Positions 28,221-37,700 of a stretch of 64,000 bases of DNA are shown in pieces. Position numbers and translations under genes: made by a program. The stretch's first letter is position 1; each line of letters starts with the position of its first letter. Source of the DNA: Schizochytrium sp. CCTCC M209059. Its lineage: Eukaryota; Sar; Bigyra; Thraustochytrida; Thraustochytriidae. The stretch is from contig KN805370.1 in NCBI GenBank assembly GCA_000818945.1, positions 1,604,873 through 1,668,872 of the forward strand, given 5' to 3'. The notes beneath the pieces are model-generated. The model was not told where the DNA came from, made no database searches, and saw only the letters and a program-made list of their open reading frames with translations.

Positions 28221-30806
28221 ATGGCGGAAGACAACGACGTCCCGGCGCAAGAGGACGCAACAACGGCGCAAGATGGTTCGGATACTGATGATGACCGTCG
28301 CATAGTTCAACTCGCCTCATTGTCAGGGGCTGGACGAACCAAAGTCGCTACTCCTAAAACACGAGAGCGCATGACAACCAAGGCAATGACAGCCGTGAAG
28401 AAAAAGCTTCCGGGTCTGAGACCAAAAAGTCTCCTGTACAAAGCTGCAGGGAAATCACAAAAGTCCTTGTCTCGGATCGTCGAGCTTGGTAATATTCGAT
28501 CAATACATGCATCGTCGCAAGAAGAGAAAAACACGGATGATCTCATGTATCAAGTGAGAAGATCATCTATGGGCACTTCGCGCAGGCTGAGCGAGTTGCT
28601 CCCGGTCTCACCGCACGCGACCTCGTTCCAGCATTCGGTTCTGGGTGGGGGTTATAACAAAGCTGGCGCGAATACGACCAAGCGAACGAGCATCACGCCT
28701 TCATCTATTGCCGAGATGTCTTCCGATGGAATCGACAGCGGTCGCGCCTCGGCTGATTCACCGGGACATGAGCCAAACGTCAAGAATGTGGCCAAGTTTC
28801 GCATCGTCATGGATGCAGAAGTGGCCTCGTATCCTTGGATAATTGACTGGGACAATCCCTTTCGACGCATGTGGGACGTCGTGATTGTCATTGCAGTCGT
28901 CTACCTGTGCTTTACCGTCCCACTCCAGATTGCCTTTGTGAATTTTGACTTCAACTCGACGTTCGGGACATTTTTGGACATTCTCTTTTGGATCGACATT
29001 CTTCTCAACTTTCGCACGGGCTTCATTCACGCTGGGCTGCATGAAAAGAACCCGCGCAAAATTGCAGAACACTACCTGGAATCGTGGTTTTTCGTGGACA
29101 TTCTTGCCTCTATTCCCTTTGAGCTCATCTTTGGCTCGCAGTCCAAGACGACGCGCAAAAGCCTGAAAATTCTCAAGTGGCTGAAGATTCCTAAATTACT
29201 GCGAATTGGCCGCATTTTCAAGTACTTGAGGCGGTACATCAAATTTTACCGCCTCTTCATCCTCGGAGCGTTATCCATGCTCTTTGTACATCTTTTTGGC
29301 TGTTTCTGGATCAGCATTGTCGAGCCCTGTGTTGTACTGGACGACGGCGATGAGGTCCCAGAGATCCCGCTTGCAATGTACTCTTGTGATCGCAGCGAAA
29401 TGTGGCGGCAGTACTTGCTGTCGTTGCGGGTTTCTCTGTCGGTATTTTTTACATTTACGGATCCATTCTCCTATGTGGCTCACGTTGATCGTGGCATCTT
29501 CGAGGAAAACAATGCAACAACATCGACAACAATGAGCAATTCGACGGCAACAGCAAATCGAAGACTATCTACGCGAATGCTGTCCAGTGAGACCGCGGCG
29601 GGCGTCGTGGGCGCCTTTGGTTACTCCAACGACGCATGGAGCAGCTGGACTTTATTCGACGACAGCAGGAAATTGCAGAATGCAACGCTTCTTTTGCTCG
29701 TCTCTGTGGGCATGTCCTGTGGCTTCGCCCTCTCGGTGAGTTTCTTTGCCGAATCAGTCGTCTTTGCCGTGAATCGCATGTCCACATACTATGAGTTCTA
29801 CAACCGCGTCGACCGTATCAAGCGGGAAATGGTGGCGCTGCATCTCCCCGAAGATGTGCAATACCGCGTATCACGGTATTACGACTATTTGTGGATTAAT
29901 CAAAAGATGGGCATTAACGACGAAAATGCCGGTCTTTTGCGGGATCCAGACCTGTCCTTGCCTCTCCGCAAAGAGATTACCCTGCAGGTCCACGGCCCAT
30001 TGTTGTCGCAGGTAAGTCTTTTTCGCGACTGTTCAGACGAGTGCCGATATCGCCTTGCCACTTGCTTGCGCACGCACGTCTATCTCCCCGGTGATATTGT
30101 CTTTAATAAGGGCGAGCTCGCTCGCGAGCTCTACATGATTCGTAAAGGGGTTATTGCCGTCAAGTTTGGTGAGGTGGACCCTAGCTTGGCACGACGAAAG
30201 AATGCCTCTCGATTAGACGCCTCGAATCGCGCTGGAAAGCTGGCGGTGGAGACAAAGGCAATGGCGATGCAATCTGGGTTTTCTGTGGATGAATCATTGC
30301 AAGACTCGGAAACTTTTCGTCTCATGGGTCCCGGCTCATTTTTTGGCGAAGTTGCCTTGCTGACTTCTTTGCCTCGTTCGTGCACTGTGCTGTCGAAAAC
30401 GGTGTCGGAGCTCAACAAACTTAGCAAAGACGACTTTGAGCGCTGTATGCTCGATTTTCCTGAATTGAACGAAGACATTGCCGAGGAGGTCGTCAAACTC
30501 TATCCTGGTCTGCAAGGACGTCTCAGCGAATTCCTTGCAAGCGCAGCAAAGCTCCGTGAAGAACCAGCGTCTCCTCGGTATACGGATGAGAAGCAATCTG
30601 CTGTGACGCGCCATGAAGTCCAGGACATTGTGGAGGATGCCATCGAGCGTCTCGTCCAAGCGCTGGGCACCCCTGCTCAAACAGACAGGCTCCATGCGCA
30701 GCGGCACCCACGCAATCGTCTTAGCTTGGTCTCACATCTTACTGCCGAGAGTTATGAAAAGGAGATTAGTGGCATCATTTTCCCCGGTGACCAACCAACA
30801 GGCTAG
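28221..30806 (+). CDS. voltage-sensor channel with cyclic-nucleotide-binding domain, non-canonical pore
   Basis: This 861-residue protein has the HCN/CNG/EAG architecture. S1 lies near 217-239. S2 and S3 follow. S4 lies at about 313-345 with Lys/Arg at roughly every third position (LKILKWLKIPKLLRIGRIFKYLRR). Then come S5, a pore helix, S6 near 490-515, a C-linker and a cyclic-nucleotide-binding domain at about 610-740 with the phosphate-binding cassette FGEVALLTSLPRSCTV. The CNBD carries an unusual insert of about 60 residues. The selectivity filter is abnormal: where GYG is expected after the pore helix there is FTFTDPF (about 409-415), followed by about 70 extra residues with two N-glycosylation sequons. 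It should sit in a membrane and bind cAMP or cGMP, but potassium selectivity cannot be assumed. Confidence 0.88.
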   Translation: MAEDNDVPAQEDATTAQDGSDTDDDRRIVQLASLSGAGRTKVATPKTRERMTTKAMTAVKKKLPGLRPKSLLYKAAGKSQKSLSRIVELGNIRSIHASSQEEKNTDDLMYQVRRSSMGTSRRLSELLPVSPHATSFQHSVLGGGYNKAGANTTKRTSITPSSIAEMSSDGIDSGRASADSPGHEPNVKNVAKFRIVMDAEVASYPWIIDWDNPFRRMWDVVIVIAVVYLCFTVPLQIAFVNFDFNSTFGTFLDILFWIDILLNFRTGFIHAGLHEKNPRKIAEHYLESWFFVDILASIPFELIFGSQSKTTRKSLKILKWLKIPKLLRIGRIFKYLRRYIKFYRLFILGALSMLFVHLFGCFWISIVEPCVVLDDGDEVPEIPLAMYSCDRSEMWRQYLLSLRVSLSVFFTFTDPFSYVAHVDRGIFEENNATTSTTMSNSTATANRRLSTRMLSSETAAGVVGAFGYSNDAWSSWTLFDDSRKLQNATLLLLVSVGMSCGFALSVSFFAESVVFAVNRMSTYYEFYNRVDRIKREMVALHLPEDVQYRVSRYYDYLWINQKMGINDENAGLLRDPDLSLPLRKEITLQVHGPLLSQVSLFRDCSDECRYRLATCLRTHVYLPGDIVFNKGELARELYMIRKGVIAVKFGEVDPSLARRKNASRLDASNRAGKLAVETKAMAMQSGFSVDESLQDSETFRLMGPGSFFGEVALLTSLPRSCTVLSKTVSELNKLSKDDFERCMLDFPELNEDIAEEVVKLYPGLQGRLSEFLASAAKLREEPASPRYTDEKQSAVTRHEVQDIVEDAIERLVQALGTPAQTDRLHAQRHPRNRLSLVSHLTAESYEKEISGIIFPGDQPTG

Positions 30807-31186
30807 CTACCCCCAAAAAAACAAAACAAAAAAACATGTATGGTATGCACTGCGGTTGATGGATGGCAGAAGGTCTTTCTTCATCAATTTCTCGACGAAA
30901 CAGAGTCCTTACCTGACTGCCATATACCGTTGCTTCCGGCGTATCGCAAGCTGTGCATTGTTGCCGTAGGAACGCAGAATGAAGCTGGTCGAGTGGGAAT
31001 GACGTAAAAGTGAGAGAGCTGCGAATGGACGGAAATGGGTTTCGCAATGGTTGGGCTCTTTTTTCCCGTTTGCCTTCAAAACAGCAAGCTCGGCTCGAGA
31101 GAGTGATTCAGGCGCTGCGCGCGTCCCCGAGCACGCGCGTGCGTGCAGAGAGCACGCGAGAGTGCACAGTCGTGCGCGCAACGGCC
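30807..31186. other. intergenic region
   Basis: This 380-base spacer separates two plus-strand genes. An A-rich run (about 30813-30837) follows the channel stop and may be part of its 3' end. Nothing else is recognised. Confidence 0.5.
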
Positions 31187-31921
31187 ATGGACCAGTTTTT
31201 GGAGAAGCGAACACGCGGTGATGCGACAGCGTCCCCTCCCAAGCGACGAGGGCGAGGCGGGAATGACGGTTCCTTCTTACAGCTCAACTCGACCAGCCCT
31301 GCACAGAAACGGAGGCGCCATGTCACGGAAAGTAGCAGCAGCAGCAGCAGCAGCAGCAGCTCTTACAACAAGATGTCCAACGCGCTAAGCAGTAATTCAA
31401 GCGGTAAGCGAAGGGCCATTAGCAGTAGCAAGTTTCGACAGGGAACCTTGATGGATTGCAAAAAGGTGGTCGTGTTGCAGGACGTGGAATACTTCCGCAA
31501 TGAAACCAGTGTTCAATTTAAGGCCTGCCTCCGAGCACATGCGCAGTTTCCGACAGAATCGACAAAAGATGCGGACAATTCCAAGAAGGGGTCAGAAACC
31601 TCCGCCACAGGAAAAGGTTGCGAAGGCTCGAGCGCGATACCGGTTGTCGAAAGAAAGGAGGCGCTCACGCGCGCGCAGAGCTCGCTTCAATCAGCACTGC
31701 AGCAGCTTGAAGGCATGTTCATTGCTCTTGAGACACTTCGAGAGACTGGCGTAGGCAAAACTGTGAACAAGGTGGCCCAAGCGAGCGAGGCCGTCGTGGG
31801 CTCCAAGGCCAAAGATCTCAGCACTCGCCTTGTGGAGCGCTGGCGCAAGACTGCCAAGGATGCTCTTGTGCGCTCTGCTGAAAGAGACCGTCGTGGTCCT
31901 ATTGTCATGAAGCGAGTGTGA
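31187..31921 (+). CDS. TFIIS N-terminal (LW-like) domain protein
   Basis: From the Met in MDQFLEKRTRG the protein has 244 residues. The N-terminal half is basic and Ser-rich, with Lys/Arg clusters that look like nuclear localisation signals (PPKRRGRGG, KRRRH) and a poly-Ser run coded by AGC repeats (about 31331-31362). The C-terminal helical bundle (about 145-235) fits the TFIIS N-terminal fold: SALQQLEGMFIALETLRETG, GKTVNKV, then AKDLSTRLVERWRKTAKDAL. This module binds disordered ligands in transcription elongation factors such as TFIIS, Elongin A and Spn1/IWS1. No zinc ribbon or polymerase-binding domain is present, so it is not TFIIS itself. An upstream in-frame Met at 31010 is less likely. 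Confidence 0.75.
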   Translation: MDQFLEKRTRGDATASPPKRRGRGGNDGSFLQLNSTSPAQKRRRHVTESSSSSSSSSSSYNKMSNALSSNSSGKRRAISSSKFRQGTLMDCKKVVVLQDVEYFRNETSVQFKACLRAHAQFPTESTKDADNSKKGSETSATGKGCEGSSAIPVVERKEALTRAQSSLQSALQQLEGMFIALETLRETGVGKTVNKVAQASEAVVGSKAKDLSTRLVERWRKTAKDALVRSAERDRRGPIVMKRV

Positions 31922-32438
31922 ACTTGTTGCGTTGCTACCGTTGTCGCAAATCAAGACCGAAACGCTTGTCATTGGGGTCGAACATGTACCACTGCAAAAA
32001 AAAAAATCAAAAAAAAAAACCTTATGTCTGAGCAAAAGATTGATTCACACTCTCTTCTCTTCGGGGAGCGAGGTGCGAAACCCCACAAAGGATGTGGCAC
32101 GTCAAGATCCCCGCGAAAAGAAAAACGAAAGCTCATACTTTGAAAAGTGCAATTTTAAATCTTCGATCGAGTGCCGCCTAATTATCCAGACGTTCAAAAG
32201 GCTTTCCCATCGTCAAAAGTATGCCTCGCTTACAAGCTTGCGAGGAAAAAAGGGAAAAGCACATGGTCGCATATGAGCTTATATCTTCTATTGCACACAG
32301 GAACAAAGAAAGAGAAAGAAAACCAATGGCACAGACCCGATTGGTACTGTTCACCGCACACTACAGACTGCCTCACATCCCAGGCAATCCTTCCATATTT
32401 TCTAGACGTCAACCCCCTTCTTTTACCAAGAAAAAGAA
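31922..32438. other. intergenic region between convergent genes
   Basis: This 517-base spacer holds two A-runs near 31997-32020 that may contain polyadenylation signals of the plus-strand gene. No gene is supported. Confidence 0.5.
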
Positions 32439-33776
32439 TTACGAAAGTATACACATGGAAGACTTCCGAGCAGAGGCCTGACCTTGACGACCTTGACCCG
32501 CGGGCATGGACACACCTGTGAGTCCCCCTGTGTCGAGCGTAGGTATGGCCGAGGAGGCGCCACCGGCTCCGAGACCACCTCCATTAAAGCCTCCTTCTGC
32601 AGGATCGCCGAACAATATTGAGCCATTCTGAGGATTTGTCACGAAAGGCGAGGATTGTCCAAAGTTGTTCTTGAGGGCATCAATGGCTTCTTGCTTTTGA
32701 GCCCGAATTTGAGCCTCGAGTTCTTGCACCTTTGCAAAGCGTTTCTCATGTCGCTCAACAAAGCCAGGCTGTGACTCGAGCCGTGCTCGTCTCTCATTAA
32801 GCGTCTCGAGCAGAATCACAATTACACTGACATTATCGGCATTCTTCTTGCTCTGACGCATCAGAGCGATAGAGACGAGAGCATGCGAAGCATCATCCGG
32901 ATCCACATAGTCTTCCACGACGTTTACGGCTTCCTCGTAGTCAACAAATTCCCACAAGCCGTCGCTCGCCATAATGACGAACTTATCGTGAGAATTAATT
33001 GACTCCAGATAAACGGATGGGTCTGCAGAAACGCCCAAATCGTGACAGACACCATCGCCGATGCTTCGCGACACCATGAGGCCAGGGGTTTCAACGTCTG
33101 GGAGCCAAACACGTAGTGGGCCATCATCGTGGCCCCGCTTTGGGGCGACACGACCTCCCATCTTCACAATGCGTTCTCGTTCGGCAGGAATGTCGAGCTG
33201 GTGCTTTACGGACAAGACGACGTGTTCGATGTATGGAGTCTCGGGCTGCTTCTGGTTGTCTGCGTGTGCCACCGCTGATGGAGTGCGTCCCAGCACAGCT
33301 TCCGAGTCTCCAGCGTTCAAAACGCAAAGTTTTCCTTTGCCAACAATAACGACTGTGACAGTTGTCCCGCTGAAGCGACCAAAAACGCGCTTTGACTGTT
33401 CTTCGCTAATGTCCATGATGTGAGCTTGCGCCTCGTTAAAGAGTCCCGAGGCAGCGACCTCAAGAGCGTCTTTGTCACCCGATAAACAAGACCCCATCAC
33501 CTTGCTCTTTGTTTGTGCCAACTCCTGCGCAAACCATTCTCGCGTTTTTAGCGCGCAGATCCTACCACTTGTTCCGTGTCCATCAAGGACTGCGCACACG
33601 AGTGCTTCTCCGTCCTCGTCGTCGTCGTCGGGAAAGAGCGCAATGTGCACCGTGTCTTGATTCTCCTTGCGCATACCTTTTTCTACTTCGCTTCCGCACA
33701 TGGTTCGAGTCCATCGCCGTGGCACAGTCGAGGCGCTCTGGACCAGCGCTTGCGCGTCGATTGTGTCATCGGCCAT
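32439..33776 (-). CDS. PP2C-type Ser/Thr phosphatase with C-terminal CaaX box
   Basis: This 445-residue metal-dependent protein phosphatase (PPM family) carries all the main metal-binding motifs: ENQD near the start, VLDGHG, GDSEAVLGR, SRSIGD, MASDGLWEF and ADNVSVIV. The catalytic domain covers about 25-330. A charged coiled coil follows (about 335-370) and then a Gly-rich tail. The protein ends in CILS, verified codon by codon to the TAA stop. This is a good CaaX box for farnesylation, so the enzyme is probably membrane-attached. Substrate unknown. It is divergent from the ERCC6L2-like gene, 991 bases away. Confidence 0.93.
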   Translation of the reverse strand: MADDTIDAQALVQSASTVPRRWTRTMCGSEVEKGMRKENQDTVHIALFPDDDDEDGEALVCAVLDGHGTSGRICALKTREWFAQELAQTKSKVMGSCLSGDKDALEVAASGLFNEAQAHIMDISEEQSKRVFGRFSGTTVTVVIVGKGKLCVLNAGDSEAVLGRTPSAVAHADNQKQPETPYIEHVVLSVKHQLDIPAERERIVKMGGRVAPKRGHDDGPLRVWLPDVETPGLMVSRSIGDGVCHDLGVSADPSVYLESINSHDKFVIMASDGLWEFVDYEEAVNVVEDYVDPDDASHALVSIALMRQSKKNADNVSVIVILLETLNERRARLESQPGFVERHEKRFAKVQELEAQIRAQKQEAIDALKNNFGQSSPFVTNPQNGSILFGDPAEGGFNGGGLGAGGASSAIPTLDTGGLTGVSMPAGQGRQGQASARKSSMCILS

Positions 33777-34767
33777 GGGAAGAAACTATGAAAACGCAAG
33801 TCCTGGTTGCAGCTGGCGAATGTTGTTTGCCTGCGTGGACTCGTCGTTCCGACAACGCACAAAGAGTGCACAGCGTTGCACAGCGTTGAGCGTACGATGT
33901 GCTCTGGCTTATGCCGTTGCGCCTCTGGCTTTGCAGAGCTCACTCGGGCTCTGCAGGCACGCCACCGCGCCTCTGCGCCGCACGCGTGCCTCGCGTGGCG
34001 TGCCGTCGCGGGTGTCCTATGTTTGGAAGCTGGTATGGGTTTCACCTTCGGCTATGCCTTGCTGTGTCTTTTTGCGCCGGCGCGACAAATCCGGCGCGCG
34101 TTTCATTCACCGTGTTTGCGCTTAGTACCGCCGTACCTTGTTATTCGTTCTTGCTACTTGTTGTCAGACACAGTGGCGCTACTACTTGGTAAGCGGCAGG
34201 AATTCACTTTTATTCCCGTCAGCCAGTCGCTAGTAGCAAGGTCTTTAGGCCTCGCGAGCGATTGAAGTACGTATTGCTAGAGTCACACTAGCGAGTCCAG
34301 TCTGCTATTTTGCGCTCATGTGCAAGTAGGAAAAGGAAGTTTTCTTGGGTCCAGTTCATCATGAATTACTTGGACTTCAATCAGGACCAAGCAAGCTTCC
34401 ACACCATGCTGGCCAAAACCTAGTCTCAAGCCAAAGGGGAGCGCAGCTTTCCTCCGCATCGCGTCCGGGTCACTGAAGGCGAGGTATTCGTCCGTTTCGC
34501 GCAAAAACAGCGAGCATGCAAGGCGTCGGGCGAGGCCTTTTCCTTGTCAACGGTTAGGAAGGAGTGTACGAACAATAAAGGAAAGAGCTGGCTTCCTCTT
34601 CTTCCCTCTTCTTCTTCTCTCTCCGCATCCGCAGAGAGTCGTTACGAATTGGAGTGGCGCTGGTCGACGCACTGGTTCTACACATTACATAGTTGTAGAA
34701 CTAGTCTTATAAACTAGTTGACAAACTGATTCTGTAGGGCTCTCACCGCCTCCTCGAGCAGAACCTG
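33777..34767. promoter_or_regulatory. divergent promoter region PP2C / ERCC6L2-like
   Basis: This 991-base spacer lies between divergent start codons. It shows a near-duplicate TTGCACAGCG pair around 33872-33890 and a pyrimidine-rich CTTCTTCC stretch near 34596-34625. Several 60-150 codon frames overlap each other without recognisable products, so none is called. Confidence 0.5.
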
Positions 34768-37700
34768 ATGACCCCAAGAGCCTGCGCGCGTGTAGCCCAC
34801 CGCGTTGCGAGCGCGGCCTGCGCGCTGGGAGGCGAAGGTGGAGGCGCGGCGCTAATGCTCTTTGAAGAGTCGGACGAGGAGTCCGCTGTAGCCGCCTTTG
34901 CGCTGAAGGGTGACGAAGAAAATGGAAGGGATCGGCATCGAAATGCCAGCATCCTCGGCAGAACGCAGCAGACGCCGGGCCTCACGAGCAGCGGGAGGAA
35001 TGGGGATGCTATGAACGGGGCCGAGGAGAGGCCCAAAGACTTCGCCCACGTGCTTCCGCAAACGCAAAAACCACAACCGGGCCAGACGGGAAAGGGAGCG
35101 ATGGCCTTCCTCGCCAAGATTGGGTTTCTTGGCGAGACTGCAACAACGACTGGGACAAGCTCGACGTTACGCACCAAGGTGTTGGAGCATGCGATGGAAG
35201 AAAATAAAAGGTTTGATCGTGCCATAGACAAAACGAAAAGATCAAATCGGGCTGTGAGAGACAGAAAACCATCTGATGTACTGGCATCAAAGAAAACCAA
35301 AGCCTTGTTGACCTCGTTTTCTTCTTCTTCAAAAAAAGAAGAAGAAAGACGGGAAGAAAGCTGTACGAGGTCTCGTCGATCGTCGCCTTTATTACAAACA
35401 AAGTCTCGTTCGGGCCTCAATGCACGTCCACGTCTACCCGCAAGTTTCGCAAACGAAGCATCTACACCGAGACAGGCGACGAATAGTCCTGCTGATGGTG
35501 CTGTCAGTGACGGTGCTGGTGACGCTACCGCGTCCTCAGAGGGCCCTTTGCTAGACTCAATGACCGCACGCACTCCAAAACGCCGACGACCTCGACGTGA
35601 TCTTGGACTCGACGAGGCGCTGGAGCGCGAACTCGCGCACTTCACCTATCCATCCAAGGTCGCGCGTCGCACGTCTCCCAAGATTGCCAAAGTTTCAACT
35701 CGCGAAGCGACGAGAAAAACGATGAGTTGCGATGATTACGACGACGCCAACAACGACGACAACAACGACAACGAAAACAACGAGGATGACGACAATAGAA
35801 ATGAGGATGGTACAGGCAAGAACTCTCGAAAGCCTGGCCTTGACGAATCAACGAGGGCGCCCCGAACTCCAGCGACGAAAAAACACATGTACCGAACATG
35901 CAAACCATCTGCGTCTTCGCCCTTCCGAAGTGAAGGTGCGACAAGTGCACTTGAAAAGGAGCTCCTCGAGAGGCGAGAGCGCGAGCGAAAGAGACGGGCG
36001 TTAAGAGCCAAGTACGGATCCACGAGTCGTCCGCGACCAAGGCTTGCAGGCGCGCACCAAAGCACAGCGACGGTGGGATCTGGACACGAGGGAGATTCGG
36101 AGCGAAATCTTCGAAAGATTCGAGGCATCCAAGTATCTGGGACAGGGCGAGAAGGCGAAGAACGTCCCCACTTTGAGTCTCCTCTTTCAGAAGGACCCAA
36201 GGTTCGATTTTGTGTGGGCCACTTTGACCCGGAAATTCCTCAAAGCGTGCTGCATGAAACGCGGGAGTTACATGACTATTTTGCGAAGATGAAGCGTGCT
36301 TCGAGGGCCGAGGACATGGCGCTTGATCAGGGTCAAAAACCTCTCAAGTTCAAACTCGACAAGGAGCAGTTTCAGCGCCTGCAAGACGTTCGCAAGATCA
36401 TTGATAAGCAGTGGCAATTGCATGCCAAGAAACGTCGCCAAGGTGGTGCAGCTTCAGTGCCTCGTCTTTGGGAGCTCTCTCTGCGAGCGATTCGGGACAA
36501 CGCCAAGCTGAGGGCTGATCTCGAGACTGGCACCGGTCAGTTTGCCCGTGTGGCCGGAACAGTTGTTCACGAGGAGGTTTTGAACGGTGTCCAAGCGCTC
36601 AAATTGCGTGCTTTTGTTCCTGCGTCCGCAAATCGTTATTTGATGCCCTATCAGCGGGAAGGCGTGAGGTTCTTATTCGACATTTTTACGGGCGCGATCT
36701 CCCCGGGGTTTCCGGAGCGAGGCGGAATCTTGGCGGATGTGATGGGACTGGGTAAAACTGTGCAGGTGATTTGCTTTCTTTTGACCATATTTGGCAAAAC
36801 GGGACGAAGCGAAGACCTCGACCTGCTGCGAAAGCGTCTCCGTGACAGGGAAGCAGCATCGGCGTTTATGTCGGCCGGGGGTCCGGTTCTTTTAGTTGCG
36901 CCCGTTTCGGTCCTTGACAATTGGGCAGCCGAGCTGGAGCGCTGGGGCTATTTTGCCGCCGAGGCTGTGACAACGGCCTCGACGCGGGAGGACGTAGAGC
37001 ACGTCCTCGAAGGGGCGAACTCGGGCAAAGTGGAAATTGTTCTTGTCGGGTACGAGCGAATGCGTGAACTGACCATGAACAACTCCGTCTTTGCGAGCAC
37101 GCAGTGGCGCGTGGTCGTCTTTGACGAGTGTCATCGTCTAAAAAATCCGAGTACGCAGAATGCCATCAGTGCGCGACGGCTTCGAGCTCGCTGCAAAATT
37201 GGCGCGACAGGAACGCCTGTGAGCAACGAGGTAAAAGAACTATGGGCCATTATGCATGTGCTGGCGCCCTGTGAGCTGGGGCCCAAGTCTAGTTTCGATC
37301 TTGAGGTTGCTCGCCCGCTCAATCGTGGCCGGCTGCAGTCTGCAACGCAGGGCGAGTTGCGCGCAGCGCACGCAGTTCGCAGCAAGCTCAAATTGACGCT
37401 TGATCGGCTTATCTTGCGACGGGGCAAGGAGGTCATCGCAGACCGCCTTACAGGCAAAAAAGATACCATGGTGCTCTGTCCTCTGACCCGCGTTCAAGAA
37501 CGGGTGTATTTGCGCGCTCTCAACTCCAAGGACTTTATGAAACTTGTCAATGCTGTCGACAAGTCTCGCTTCGTTGATCGTGAGATACCGGATGTCGATC
37601 GCGCGCTTTCAATTCCCGCGAACGAACCTGACGTGGTAGACGATGATGCCACGGATACGGGCGTCGATGTGGACGCCACGCTTTGGCGTATGCAGCACCG

